Of a DNA stretch of 64,000 nucleotides, positions 12,031 to 23,020 are shown piece after piece (position 1 is the first letter of the stretch; each line of letters opens with the position of its first letter). The stretch covers positions 1 through 64,000 of the forward strand of contig NMRA01000576.1 of NCBI GenBank assembly GCA_002633005.1. The letters are read 5' to 3'. A program made the position numbers and the translations under genes. The notes under the pieces were generated by a model. It was not told the origin of the DNA, ran no database searches, and saw only the letters and a list, made by a program, of their open reading frames with translations. This DNA is from Phoronis australis. Taxonomy: Eukaryota; Phoronida; Phoronidae.

Positions 12031-12404
12031 GCAGGCACACCAGCACAGAAGGCTTGTTTTACAGACAGGCTGTACTGACTCCAGTGTCAGTCTAGCATGC
12101 CTGTAATGGCGTGACCTTAATATGGCGCTCCCCAGGAATTCGGCAGTTTCCGTAACTGACCTATCGCCAGGATTTTGAGTGACGGCTTAACTGACCATCT
12201 AGATTTCATCATTCTTGACACACTTTCGTTTCCAAGCCGCCATTTTACCCGACAAACAACACGTTGCCGGGTAAAGCTTATTGTTTGTTAGTCGACATTA
12301 CGCAAGGGGGCGAAGTTTGTGATAGGTCAGTGGAATCTGTCTCATGTTGCAAATCAAAAGGACACAGCATTAATTGTCTCTGCATGTCAGCAAACGGTGG
12401 ATTT
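12031..12404. other. Non-coding gap with a dispersed motif
   Basis: The stretch GCAAGGGGGCGAAG followed by GATAGGTCA (12302-12329) recurs in similar form at 45137-45162, so this is probably part of a dispersed repeat. No coding signal. Confidence 0.45.
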
Positions 12405-12838
12405 GCTGTACGTGAACTTGGAATCCTGCTTAATCTCAAGATTAAGCTGAAGTGAGTGTTGCGTGAACTTGGAATATGCGAGGCAACTTGACAAGTTCAC
12501 TCAAAAAATCACGTTCATATTCATAAAAATGTGCACTGTACAAAATCAAGTTACATTTGAATAAAATAATTTCAATTTTAACCAAACTTTTCAACTACAG
12601 GCGATCAGTTTCACCAAACAATAATCGATTTAGTCATTCACATATTCCTCCGGTTCAGCGACACAAGTTACGATAAAGGAGAAAATGGTTGATCGGGAGG
12701 CCAATAATTACAAAAATTCTTTTCACCGAACAAAAATTTCACCTTTTTGCCTTCAATAATATTCAATTCATAGTTCACGCAACACTCACTTCTGCTTAAT
12801 CTTGAGGCTAATCAGAATTCCAAGTTCACGCACAGCAG
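12405..12838. mobile_element. Fold-back element with 66-bp inverted arms
   Basis: Sequence at 12405-12470 matches the reverse complement of 12773-12838 with only scattered mismatches. The arms themselves contain internal repeats (GCGTGAACTTGGAAT occurs twice, and TTAATCTCAAGATTAA is a small palindrome). About 300 bp without a reading frame separates the arms. This is the shape of a MITE or fold-back element. Confidence 0.75.
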
Positions 12839-13469
12839 ACTCACATCTCAGTAAATTCATTTAAGCCCAGGTCTCCGTTTCATGAAAGTTTAAGTCTAAA
12901 AACGTTCCAATGTTGGAATCACGTCATCAGCACTGTTTAACAAGTGGGATGTAACATGTGATAGAATGATACCATTGCTCATCCAGTCCATATAAATTGA
13001 GCCCTGGAATACCAACTTTTGCACGTGACCAATGCATTCTTTTGTTAGAGATTGCGACCATGGGACTAGCCGTTAGAGTTTGCACTGAGAATTTCCAGCT
13101 GCCTGCTCGATTGAGTTTTGATCGAGAGTTGTAGTTTTCGAATCAAGACTAATTTCATTGTTTCATTTATATTTTAACATTTTTGTTCATCAAGCGCGAG
13201 CCTTGAGCTACGGTTCTAGACCACCAGAGATTTTCCATCGAAAATTAGTCAACAAACCAGACATTTACTGATATTACTTGTTTTTTAACGGAAAAACCCG
13301 TGGTCCTGGACAGATACCGGGAATAGTCTGCCTTTTCATTACCACTGGTAGAATCGCTGTCGATAACCTTTCATACTACTTGCCAGTTGTTCCACAAGAC
13401 ATTTTGGATGTTAAATTCATGTTGCAGTATTTTACGGAAAGAAGTTCCATTTGGCCTAAATGAAAAGTT
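12839..13469. other. Non-coding gap
   Basis: No recognised features before the left edge of the tandem array. Confidence 0.5.
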
Positions 13470-14067
13470 AGCAAGTTGTGACACTTTGAACATTTGCAAC
13501 TGTTTGGGCCTGCACAAAAAGCTTACAGCAGAAAAGCACCACTTCGCTCATAAAATTTACCGGTAGGCAGAGAGAAAATTTTGGGTTTCACGAACTTTAA
13601 CTTTGTGCAGAGCTTGAAACATTTTGTTGTTTACAACGAATATCTTTGGAGCTAAAATGTTCGCCCGACACATCTTACGTTATTGTGACAATTTGGGGTT
13701 TGTGACAGTTTCTGTTTGTACTTTATACTGCAGGTCCAAATTGTCGCATTCCAAATTGTTGTTACGATTTGGGAAAATTCTACAGTTTGAGTATGCAGCT
13801 CTGACCCCAACTGCCATATATTTCAGACATTTGTAACTCTTTGAGCCTGCACAAAGCGTAACAGCAAAAAACACCATTTTGCGCAGAGTTCTTGCAGCAG
13901 CACTGTGGCCCATCAACATTGCCGGTAGGCTGAGTGCATACTTTGAGTTTCATGAATCTTAACTTTGTGTAGAGCTTACAACTTATTTGTGTTTACAAAG
14001 ACAAAAATTTGCAACATCGCCACCTTTCCTTGCTTTCTATTATCTTTCTTCGGTCTTTTTTCATTAG

Positions 14068-14145
14068 AACTAATACAGTTGGTGGTGATAGCGTGAACCA
14101 GAAAAAACAAGAGACGTCAAACTCCCAAGAGGACCCCTCTATGTC
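14068..14145 (+). CDS. 78-bp array exon, copy 1 (A type), gene 1
   Basis: The exon is inferred from a pyrimidine-rich acceptor ending TTCATTAG and a GTAAGT donor. Its length is exactly 78 bp in all five copies. Read with one base finishing the previous codon and two bases left over (phase 2 at both ends), it is open: TNTVGGDSVNQKK followed by QETSNSQEDPSMS. It is therefore a symmetric exon that can be skipped or repeated without a frameshift. The peptide is polar and probably disordered, a likely linker before the membrane segment encoded at 34013. Function unknown. What makes it convincing is the identical length, splice signals and frame across diverged copies. Confidence 0.6.
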
Positions 14146-15091
14146 GTAAGTTTATGGTCACATATTCCAAAAAAGCACCATCAAGTGTTTTGCTTAACGT
14201 TCACTTTCTGGAGCTGCTTTCGGTCGAGCGGATTCTTACAAGACAGGTACTGTGTAATGTTTTTATATTGTGAACACTGTATTTGACAAAATTTAGCTCG
14301 GCTTTCCGTAGACAACAGGTCCTCGCAGAAACGCAAAATCACGCTAAAGGGCATTTCAACCGATCTCACGTAGGGCTCACTCGTGAGGCAGATGCTTGCG
14401 TCAACGAAAATGTAAAAAACCATAACCGCAGGCACAAAGGCTCAAGTACATGACTCACGGTATAATAAACAAGAGCAACGCGGAGCGTTGAAATGCGCCC
14501 ACGAATGCATCGCAAATACCGTGCTTTTAGGGTTACTTATTTGTGTCATAAAATGGCACTAGATGGCGCAAAAACATACAATATGTCCGAAAACGGGAAC
14601 ATGTCATTGCTCCTTTAATAGAAAGCATACACCAAATTTCATAGAAATCCGTCTCGGAACTTCAGAGAAATAAAGGAAAACAGAATAAAATGAAACTGCC
14701 ACATGGAAGCACAGTGTTCATTGGATCCGCCTGAAAGTCGTCATTGTCTGTTGATAGCTTCATATGAATACAGTTGCAAAATTCAATAGAAATCCTACAG
14801 TGGGCTTAGGAGATACACCTATGGGCACAAAACAAAACAAAACTACCACTAGGAGGCACCAGAGTAGTCAAAGTCGTCATCATCAACCCGCGTCCTCTTC
14901 ACTTTGAGAACATGTAGAGAGAGAGAGAGAAAACGCTTTTATTTACATTAAATTATAATAATACACTGACTAAAATTTGATTTCAATTAGGAGGCCTTCT
15001 AAAGGTTATTGACCGCTAATAAGAAGGTCCCTGTACAAAATAAACAAATGGAAATGCGAAAATCAGTAGGAATACTTAAGGAAACAGTGAA

Positions 15092-15772
15092 TTAGTGCTG
15101 AAAACGACCGACACGCCAGGAACCAAGAATTAAACTGGCACAGCTCAGGAGATTTTGAGAATACAATTGGATACTGTTACATATGAAGCAATTGGAAATA
15201 TGACAAACTGGATCGTAGTTGCTAATAATACAATTGGTTAAGAACCTGGAGAATGCTTGCAAAGAACGCGTTTTTATTATATTTAGAGCAGAGACTGGTA
15301 TTTCGTTGTTGTTTATAAGTCGATGAATCTGAAATCTAATACAGGCTCTTGATGACGATTTGTTGGACGGAGGAATTAAAATTTTGGGTTGTATTGTCGG
15401 TATAGCAGCTGAGTATTGATTCAGGTATGTAGGAGTTTTAATGTGTCTGGTTGGTTTATATTGGATGGGTTTACTAAAGAAGTTGTTAGTGTAAAAATAC
15501 TTAGGAAGCTGATTATTGAGGAATTTGTAGTAAAATTTTGCAGTTGAGATTTTAAAGATGTCTTGAACATGAGGGAGGCGAAGTTCCTTACATATGGGCA
15601 GAGAGTGAGCATTATAACTGGAATTTGATAAATTCCTAAGGATTCTTTTCTGGGCTGTCTGAAGTTTCTTAGTGTTGCCAAAACCCCAAGTTGCAATGCC
15701 ATAGTTTAAATGTGGAAGGACAAGTGAATTATATATCAACTTGAGAGCTGGAAGAGGAAGATAAGATTTCAA
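15092..15772 (-). pseudogene. LINE ORF2 C-terminal region
   Basis: A 226-codon frame with LIYNSLVLPHLNYGIATWGF and KKLQTAQKRILRNLS, the region after the reverse transcriptase in CR1/Jockey-type elements (usually Y-x-x-x-x-x-P-x-L-x-Y-G-x-x-x-W then L-Q-x-x-Q-x-R-x-x-R). The frame runs to a stop at 15092. Confidence 0.85.
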
Positions 15773-15878
15773 TTTGTATAAGAGTCCACCGAGATTGTAA
15801 CCAGTATGAAATAGATTTAAGGTTGTTGTTGATGGTGGTTGATTGCTGTAAAGTGTGTTGGGAAGATTCAGTCAGTTT

Positions 15879-16094
15879 TTAACGTGTGACGAGGCAAGTG
15901 TCGTAAGCATAAAGAAGTGTGTCCATTGGAGAAGAAAACGAAAGATCATTTATGTAAACTAGGAAGAGAAGTGGGCCAAGGACAGAGCCTTGGGGAACTC
16001 CGGTAGATATTGGTAACCAACTGGAAGTTGTATCACTTAGTGAAACATATTGGGTGCGGTTTAAACAGTGTATATTCAACTCCAGTAATATCAT
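15879..16094 (-). pseudogene. LINE reverse transcriptase palm with altered catalytic motif
   Basis: Reads [20 protein letters not shown] followed by [14 protein letters not shown]. The GVPQGSxLGPLLF block is intact, but the catalytic box, normally YADD, reads YAYD, so one of the two metal-binding aspartates has been replaced by tyrosine. The element could not have been active in this state. Confidence 0.85.
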
Positions 16095-16100
16095 AGTGAT

Positions 16101-16661
16101 TTATCTTTTGCAAGATTCTATTGTGTCGAAAGCTTTAGAGAGATCTAGAAAGATGACCAGGGGTTTCATGTCATTATCAAGATGGGAACAAATGCGGTCT
16201 AAAAGTTCAAGCGAAGCAAGTTCTGTAGAGTGACATTTCCTGAAACCATATTGATGTTTATTAAGAATATCATTTTCATTTAGGAAAGTTGAAAGTTGAG
16301 TATGGATAATTTTTTCTATAATTTTTGAGATTGTTGGAAGAATAGAAATGGGTGTATAATTGCCCGGGTGTTCTGGGTCCAAACCATGTTTTTTAAAAAC
16401 TGGGATCACCTTAGCAATCTTTAGAGCATCTGGAAATATACCAGTGAGCAAGCACTGGTTGATGATAGTCGTGAGAGGTTCAATTATAAAAGGACTGCTT
16501 ATTTTAATAATTTTAGATGATAAATTGTCATGACCAGTACTATTTTTTGCGTCCATGTCTCTTATAATATCTAGTACTTGTTTATTATTAATTAGTTTGA
16601 AAGAGAACTTAAATTTGTTTGGCGTGGGAAGATAGTCTTTGAAATTCTTGTTTTTTATCAT
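16101..16661 (-). pseudogene. LINE reverse transcriptase, finger region
   Basis: Contains DAKNSTGHDNLSSKIIK, AKVIPVFKKHG, NYTPISILPTISKIIEKI and QYGFRKCHST, and ends VIFLDLSKAFDTI, which holds the first catalytic Asp (the F-x-D-L-x-K-A-F-D block). NYTPIS replaces the usual NYRPIS. A frame break separates it from the palm piece. Confidence 0.9.
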
Positions 16662-17016
16662 AGTTATTAATTCAGAAATGGATGGGCCGATTTGGGTAAA
16701 CTAGGTGTTGAATAAACTTGCCATTTCGGGTAGGTCACTGGTTTTAGTGTTGTCTGAACGTAAGAGGCATTCTGGGTATCATTTTTTGTTCGAACGCCGT
16801 TGTTCATAACTGTCTTTATTGTATCCCATGTTTTATTTATGTCAGACTTCCCTTTTTCGAATGTGTCATAATAGTAAGATTGCTTGGCGGAATCAATTGT
16901 TTTTCTGAGAATCTTGTTGTATACTTTAAGATTGTTATGGCATGTAGCGTAGGATTGTGTGTTGCGAGGGGTTGTCTTGGTTTGTTTGTACAGTTTATCT
17001 CGGTAACGAATGGAAA

Positions 17017-17430
17017 TTAAAATACCAGGTGTAATCCACGAGTTAAGCGCGTGTTTGTATTTATTATATCTAACATTTTTGGACCAAAGTGTTTTTTCGT
17101 GAGATATGTCAAAGTATCACTGAGTATTGCGTAGTTGTGACTGGGGTCACAATCTAAGCTGCGGTCTAGCTTTTCCATGATATTGCAGTTCCGTAAGCTA
17201 TTGAGAAAGTGAGTTTTTGTTTGCGATGTGTAAGAATATTTTGAGACAAAAGTAGGGCGTTTAGGGTGGATTTTCTTTATCGATTTTGAAGCAATGAAGA
17301 TAGGACAGTGGTCTGAAATCGAAGAGAGAAGAATACCAGAGTGTGTATGTATGTGACCGTATGATGTTGATGTAAAGAAATTATCTATTAAAGTTGCTGA
17401 TGTGGGGCTAAGACGTGTAGGGTATGTCAA
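17017..17430 (-). pseudogene. LINE endonuclease C-terminus
   Basis: The frame has LIDNFFTST and ISDHCPIFI. The S-D-H active-site block marks the end of the apurinic-type endonuclease. The segment that follows matches the linker to the reverse transcriptase in CR1/Jockey elements. The N-terminal endonuclease residues are missing, which sets the truncation point. Confidence 0.75.
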
Positions 17431-18336
17431 TTTTCAAAGCCATCCTTAGAATGATTTGGTTGATGGAGAAGTAGACGGCAAAAACAGACTCGAAAACAGG
17501 AAAAATGGCCAATAGGTGGCGCAAAGTACCTTGATTCCATCCGAAAACGAGAGGATAGCGTCATCTCACCAATAGATGCCCGTGTTCAAAATTTCACGAA
17601 AATTTGTTGAGGACCTTTGAAGCCACAGAGGAAAACGCAAAACTAAAATGCCACCAGGGGGCATACCAGTAGTCAAATCCATCCCAAAATCATCGTCGTC
17701 CGTTGTCAACATCATATTAGTACACTTCTTAAATTTAGTAAAGATCCTGCAAACAGTTTAGGAGATACAGCTATAGACGCAAAAAAGAAACTACCACTAG
17801 AAGGCGCCACAATAGTCGAAGTCATCGGAAAATCATCGTCAGACGTCCACCTCATAGTAAAAACATACATGCCAATTTTCATAATTATCCTGAAAGCCGT
17901 TTGGTTCATAGAGGGGTGGACGCCAAAAATCAGACTCGAAAACAGTAAAAATGGCCACTAGTGGCGCAAAATAGTTCGAATCTATCTGAAAACGGAAAGA
18001 TAGCGTCACCTCACTAGCAGAAGCTTCTACACCAAATTTTATGAAATTACGTTGAGGACCTTTGAAGATGCATCCGAAAACGAGAGGATACCGTCGTCTC
18101 ACTAATAGATGCCTGTATACCAAATTTTATGAAAATACTTTGAGGACCTTTGAAGATACAGAGGTAAACGTAAAAAACTAAAATTGCCACTAGGGGGCAC
18201 ACCGGTAGTCGGATCCATCCGAAAGTTCGCTCATGCCGTGCCATCCATGAAAGGAACACGTGCAAAATTTCATAAACATACGTCAATCGGTTTTGGAGAT
18301 AGAGCAGCGGACCCCGGACCCCGAACGGACGCCGCC

Positions 18337-18410
18337 CGGACGGACGGACGGTCGGACAGACGGACGGACGGACGGACGGACGGACGGACGGACGGACGGA
18401 CGGACGGACG
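18337..18410. repeat. CGGA tetranucleotide microsatellite
   Basis: Nearly uninterrupted CGGA run at the 3' end of the nested insertion. Long open frames across it are artefacts of the repeat. Confidence 0.95.
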
Positions 18411-18445
18411 CAGATGACGGCATAAAAATGCCTATTGATCGTCAG

Positions 18446-18508
18446 AGCACGTTGTGCTGCATAACCATGGTCGCCTATTTCACCCACTTGCGGTGGAGGG
18501 TGTCCGTG
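18446..18508 (+). pseudogene. 63-bp candidate exon, copy 1 (has stop)
   Basis: Same acceptor (GATCGTCAG) and length as the other 63-bp copies, but in the shared frame it reads TAA after five codons and its donor is GTAAAA. If the class is real, this copy is dead. Confidence 0.3.
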
Positions 18509-18864
18509 GTAAAAGTGCCTGTTTGTATCTGTAGTCCTAGTTCCTTGGTAAAAAGTCATTTACATGTACGTGATAAAAGATGTTGTGTGGTAAGGGTGCG
18601 CACCCATAATAGATTGGGTGTCCCCAACCTGGCATTGGAATACAATAAATGCTCAGGAACCCGGTTTCTGCGCTCTTTGTAGGTACATGTACACGATTGA
18701 GTATGGTGACCCTTCGCGTACACTTGGGAACCACTGCGTCTGCAACACCGGGTATATAACCATTTGAAAATATGGTAATTCCATCTTGTAATTAGGAAAA
18801 CGCTGTCTATCTGACAAAACCTTCAATCTTTAGAGCTAATATGTTCGCCCCACACATCTTAGGT

Positions 18865-19097
18865 CAGTGGCAGATGTATGTTTTCAGTAAGTGGGGTTTA
18901 GGATTTCAAGAATCCGAGGCGCGTAACGCCTAGCAGAAGGAACGTTGGGAGGGTGTTTCCCTCCTCCTGTGTCAGATGTTTTTTGTTTTTGGTAAGTGGT
19001 TTCGATTTCCTTGACTCATTTTTTTAATTTTTGATTTTTGATCCTTTCCCGACGGGGAGTTTGAACACCCTGATCCCCCCCTGTAGATCCGCTTCTG
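18865..19097. mobile_element. MITE-like element, array copy 1
   Basis: Begins CAGTGGCAGATGTA and ends with the imperfect complement TAGATCCGCTTCTG. Left flank TTAGGT and right flank TACGTT resemble the uninterrupted TTACGTT of the empty site at 13675, so about 5 bp of target appear duplicated. It has no coding capacity. A hAT-type origin is suggested by the CAG-TGG start but not shown. Confidence 0.75.
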
Positions 19098-19429
19098 TAC
19101 GTTATTGTGACTATTTAGGGTTTTGTGACAGTTTCTGTTTCTACTATATACTTCAGGCCCAAAATGTCGATCTTAAAAATCGTTGTTACGATTTGGTAAA
19201 ATCTGACACTTTGAATATGCAGCTTTGACCCCATCTGCCACATGTTTTAAATTGTGACACTTAAGACATGTATAAAATTTTGGGCCTGCACAAAGCTTAA
19301 CAGCAGAAAACACCATGTCACGAAGATTTGTTGCAGCAGCACTGTGGCCCATCAACATTACCGGTAGGCTGGGTGCATACTTTGGTTTCATGAAGCTTAA
19401 CTTTGTGCACAACTTACAACTTATTTATG

Positions 19430-19890
19430 GTAGATGTAAAAAGTCACTTACTTAGAGACGTGGTTGGTTGTTAGCAGACGTTTCGACCTTGTCCTCCAGG
19501 TCTTTGTCGATGAATGAGGGATTTCCCGCCCTTCGCTCGTTAAGAATGCTGGAGTACACGGGGGTAAGTGGAGTCCTCTGTCCCAGTTCAGGAAGGGCGC
19601 TGACTGTTGATGTTTATGGCCTCTTTGAGCTTACGAGTATGCCAATTTTGTTCCTTGGCTAAAATCCTGGATGACCCAAGAGAGATGGTGTGCCCAGTCG
19701 CCAAAATATGTTCCCCACAGCTGTTGGTCTGTCTAGTTTCAGATGTTCTTTGAATCTGGTAAGGAACGGTCTTTTGGTTTCTCCAATGTAGGTGTGGTTG
19801 GGATCCTGGTCACATTTCAGCTGGTATATGACCCCACATTGTTTAGCCATCGGGGTTGGGTCTGACTAGTAGGGAACGGAGGGTGTTGAT
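19430..19890 (-). mobile_element. Penelope-like fragment inserted in array unit
   Basis: Replaces the 78-bp exon part of a B unit and the start of the next MITE copy. On the minus strand, 19659-19850 reads GVIYQLKCDQDPNHTYIGET followed by KRPFLTRFKEHL, a GIY-YIG endonuclease core (I-Y-x-L-x-C ... T-Y-I-G-E-T-x-R-x-x-x-x-R-x-x-E-H). The 3' side has a GCAGACGTTTCGACCT motif of the kind found near the ends of these elements. Reverse transcriptase is absent. Confidence 0.8.
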
Positions 19891-20097
19891 AGGTTTCAGT
19901 AAATGGGGTATAGGATTTGCAAGAATCCGAGACGCATATCGGAGGAAACGTCGGGAGAGTGTTTCCCTCCTCCCGTGAAAGATTATTTTTTTGGTTTTTA
20001 GTAGCTGATTGCGTTTTCCTTGCGATATTTTTTTTGATTATTGATCCTGTCCCGAGGGGGGGATTGAATACCCTGACCCCCCGTAGATCCACCTCTC
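19891..20097. mobile_element. MITE-like element, array copy 2 (5' end lost)
   Basis: Right end TAGATCCACCTCTC is present before TACGTTATTG. The left terminal repeat was removed at the junction with the Penelope fragment. Confidence 0.7.
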
Positions 20098-20505
20098 TAC
20101 GTTATTGTGACAATTTAGGGTTTGTGACAGTTTCTGGTTGTACTTTATAATGCAGGTCCAAATTGTCACATTCGAAAATTGTTGGTACGATTTGGGAAAA
20201 TCCTACAGTTTCAGTATGCAGCTCTGAGTCCAACTGCCACATATTTGAAGTTGTGACACTTCAGACATTTGTAATACTTTGAGCCTGCACAAAGCTTAAC
20301 AGCAGAAAACACCATTTTGCACAGAGTGGTTGCAGCAGCACTGCGGCCCATCAACATTACCGGTAGGCTGAGTGCATACTTTGGGTTTCATGAATCTTAA
20401 CTTTATGCAGAGCTTACAACTCATTTTGTGTTTACAAAGAAAATATTCAGAGCATCACAACCTTTCCTTGCTTTCTATATTTTTTCTTTGGTCTTTTTTC
20501 ATTAG

Positions 20506-20583
20506 AACTAATACAGTTGGTGGTGATAGCGAGAACCAGAAAAAACAAGAGACGTCAAACTCTCAAGAGGACCCCTCGATATC
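20506..20583 (+). CDS. 78-bp array exon, copy 2 (A type), gene 1
   Basis: Acceptor TTTTTTCATTAG, donor GTAAGT, open in the shared frame. Differs from copy 1 by Val-to-Glu (GGDSENQKK) and Met-to-Ile (EDPSIS). No stop codon. Confidence 0.6.
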
Positions 20584-20922
20584 GTAAGTTTATGGTCACA
20601 TATTCCAAAAGAGCACAATCAACAGTTTTGCTTAACGTTCACTTTCCTGAGCTGTTTTCGGTCGAGCAGATTCTTACAAGAAAATACTGTGCAATTTTTT
20701 ATATTATGAACGATATTTGACAAAATTCAGCTCGGCTTTCACTAGACAACGTGTCCTCACAGAAACACAAGATCACGCTAAAGGGCATTTCAACCGATCT
20801 CACGTAGGGCTTACTCGTGAGTCAGATGCTTGCGTCACCGAAAATGTAAAAACCATAACCGCAGGCACACAGGCACAAGTACATGACCCACGGTATAACA
20901 AAAAATGCCTATTGATCGTCAG

Positions 20923-20985
20923 AGCACGTTGTGCTGCAGAACTATGGTCGCCTATTTCACCCACATGCGCTGGAGGGTGTCCGTG
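20923..20985 (+). CDS. 63-bp candidate exon, copy 2
   Basis: Between GATCGTCAG and GTAAGAG. It is open in phase 2 to phase 2 and reads ARCAAELWSPISPTCAGGCP, with three cysteines. The acceptor has a poor pyrimidine tract, so this exon is much less certain than the 78-bp one. It could equally be non-coding conserved sequence. Confidence 0.3.
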
Positions 20986-21341
20986 GTAAGAGTGCCTGTG
21001 TGTAGCCGTAGTCCTAGTTCCTTGGTAAAAAGTCATTTACATGTACGTGATAAAAGATGTTGTGTGGTAAGCGTGCGCACCCGTATTAAGAATGTGTATC
21101 CCCAAACTGGCATTGGAATACAATAAATGCTTCGGAACCCGGCTTCTGCGCTCTTTGTAGGTACATGTACACGATTGAGTATGGTGACTTTTCGCGTACA
21201 CTTGGGAACCACTGCGTCTGCAACACCGGGTATATTTCCATTTAAAAATATGGTATTTCCATTTTGTAATTAGGAAAGCGCTGTCTATCTGACAAAACCT
21301 TCAATCTTTAGAGTTAATATCTTCACCCACACATCTTAGGT

Positions 21342-21577
21342 CAGAGTTCCAGATCTACGTTTTCAGTAAGTGGGGTTTAGGATTTCAAGAATCCGAGGCG
21401 CATAGCGCCGAGCAGAAGGAACGTTGGGAGGGTGTTTTCCTCCTTCTCTGTAAGATGTATTTTTGTGTTTAGTAGCTGGTTTCGTTCTCCATGCCTAATT
21501 TTTTTTAATTTTTAGTTTTTGATCCTTTCCCGACCGGGGCATTGAACACCCTGATCCACCCTGTAGATAGGTCTCGG
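21342..21577. mobile_element. MITE-like element, array copy 3
   Basis: Left end CAGAGTTCCAGATCTA and right end GTAGATAGGTCTCG are both eroded, but position and internal sequence match the other copies. Confidence 0.7.
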
Positions 21578-21965
21578 TACGTTATTGTGACAGTTTAGGG
21601 TTTTGTGACAGTTTCTGTTTCTACAGGAGCAAAATGTCGCTCTCAAAAATCGTTGTTACAATTTGGTAAAATTCTGAAACTTTGAATATGCAGCTCTAAC
21701 CCCAACTGCCACATGTTTGAAGTTGTGACATTTTAGACATGTATAAAACTTTGGGCCTGGACAAAGCTTAACAGCAGAAAACACCATTTCACGAAGATTT
21801 GTTGCAGCAGCACTGTCGCCCATCAACATTACCGGTAGGCTGGGTGCATACTTTGGGTTTCATGAAGCTTAACTTTGTGCACAACTTAAAATTTACTTAT
21901 GTTTACAATGAAAATATTTAGAACATCACCAACTTTAATTGCTCACTGTGTTCGTTTTACCTTAG

Positions 21966-22043
21966 AAATCCAACAAGTGGCGATGGTAGGGCCAGCCGGA
22001 AAAAGCAAGAGACGTCAAACTCCCAAGAGGACCCCTCTATGTC
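21966..22043 (+). CDS. 78-bp array exon, copy 3 (B type), gene 1
   Basis: Acceptor TTTTACCTTAG, donor GTAAGT. Reads NPTSGDGRASRKK then QETSNSQEDPSMS. B copies differ from A copies in the first half (basic, RASRKK) but share the second half exactly, suggesting constraint or conversion on the QETSNSQEDP part. Confidence 0.6.
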
Positions 22044-22378
22044 GTAAGTTTATGGTCAATTAATCCAAACAAGCACAATTAACAGTTTCGCTTTCTGGGA
22101 CTGTGTTTGGGCGAGCGGATACTTAAAAGACAGATTCTGTGCAATTTTTTGTATATTGTGAGCACTGTATTTGACAAAATATAGCTCGGCTTTCCATAGA
22201 CACCAAGTCCTCACGGAAACGAAGATTGCGCTTAAAGACATTTCAAGCGATTACACTTAAGGTTTGCTGATGAGCCAGATGCTTTTGTCAACGGAAATGT
22301 AACAAAACTATACCCGCAGGCACACAGGCGCAAGTACATGACCCACGGTCTAATAAAGTAGTGCCTATTGATCGTCAG

Positions 22379-22441
22379 AGCACGTTGTGCTGCAGAACTA
22401 TGGTCGCGTATTTCACCCACTTGCGTTGCAGGGTGTACACG
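22379..22441 (+). CDS. 63-bp candidate exon, copy 3
   Basis: B-type version, open. Reads ARCAAELWSRISPTCVAGCT, keeping all three cysteines. Donor GTAAGAG. Confidence 0.3.
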
Positions 22442-22792
22442 GTAAGAGTGCCTGTCTGTTTCTGTAGTCCTAGTTCCTTCGTAAAAAGTTATTTACATGC
22501 ACGTGATAGGACATGTTGTGTGGTAAGTGTGCGCTACCATATTAAGAATGGGTAACTCGAACCTGTCACTGGAATGTAAAAATGCTCCGGAACCCGGCTT
22601 CAGCGCTCTTTGTAGGTACACGCTTGAATATTTTGACCATTCGCGTGTACTTTGGAATCACTGCCACTGCAACATCGGGTATATAACAATTTAAAAATGT
22701 AATATTTCCATCATGTAATTAGGAAAGCGCAGGATATCTGACAAAAACCTTCAATCTTTAGAGCTAATATGTTCGCCTTACGAATATTTAGT

Positions 22793-23020
22793 CAGAGGCA
22801 GATCTATGTTTTCAGTAAGTGGAGTTTAGGATTCGCATGAATCCGAGGCGCATATCGCCGAGCGGAGGAAACGTCGGGAGAGTGTTTCCCTCCTCCCGTG
22901 AAAGATTATTTTTTTGGTTTTTGGTAGCTGATTGCGTTTTCCTTGCGACATTTTTTTTGATTATCGATCCTGTCCCGAGGTTGGGGGTGAATACCCTGAC
23001 CCCCCGTAGATCCACCTCTC
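22793..23020. mobile_element. MITE-like element, array copy 4
   Basis: Left end CAGAGGCAGATCTA, right end TAGATCCACCTCTC. Left flank TTTAGT, right flank TACGTT. Confidence 0.75.

Larger units (their letters stand above)
14916..17440 (-). mobile_element. CR1/Jockey-type LINE, 5'-truncated and inactive
   Basis: Minus-strand pieces run in order: endonuclease C-terminus (17017-17430, with SDHCPIF), reverse transcriptase (16101-16661, then 15879-16094) and C-terminal thumb region (15092-15772). The GA run at 14916-14931 is at the element's 3' end. It begins inside the endonuclease, so it is a 5'-truncated insertion. Clade assignment within the CR1/Jockey group is not certain. Confidence 0.85.
14466..18424 (+). 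mobile_element. Nested 4-kb insertion splitting array unit 1
   Basis: Array sequence stops after CACGGTATAATAA and resumes at AAAAATGCCTATTGATCG, which is contiguous in other units (near 23815). The inserted DNA starts with AAGAGCAACGCGGAGCGTTG. It contains degenerate repeats with phrases such as CACTAGGGGGC and CCAAATTT(C/T)AT, and ends in a CGGA microsatellite followed by CAGATGACGGCAT. A CR1/Jockey-like LINE lies inside it in the opposite orientation. I do not recognise the outer family. Confidence 0.7.

Noticed and set aside
18047-18682. Long open frames on both strands with arginine/proline/serine repeats
   Set aside because: They cross the CGGA microsatellite, which has no stop codon in several frames. 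The repeated peptide is a simple-sequence artefact.
20755-20800. Extra exon in A units between CCTCACAG and GTAGGG
   Set aside because: The AG is CGG in B units, so the acceptor is not conserved.
20960-21240. Possible LTR in each array unit (AATAAA followed by GGTGACCCTTCGCG)
   Set aside because: I could find no matching pair of direct repeats bounding internal retroviral sequence, and no primer-binding site or TG...CA ends could be set.
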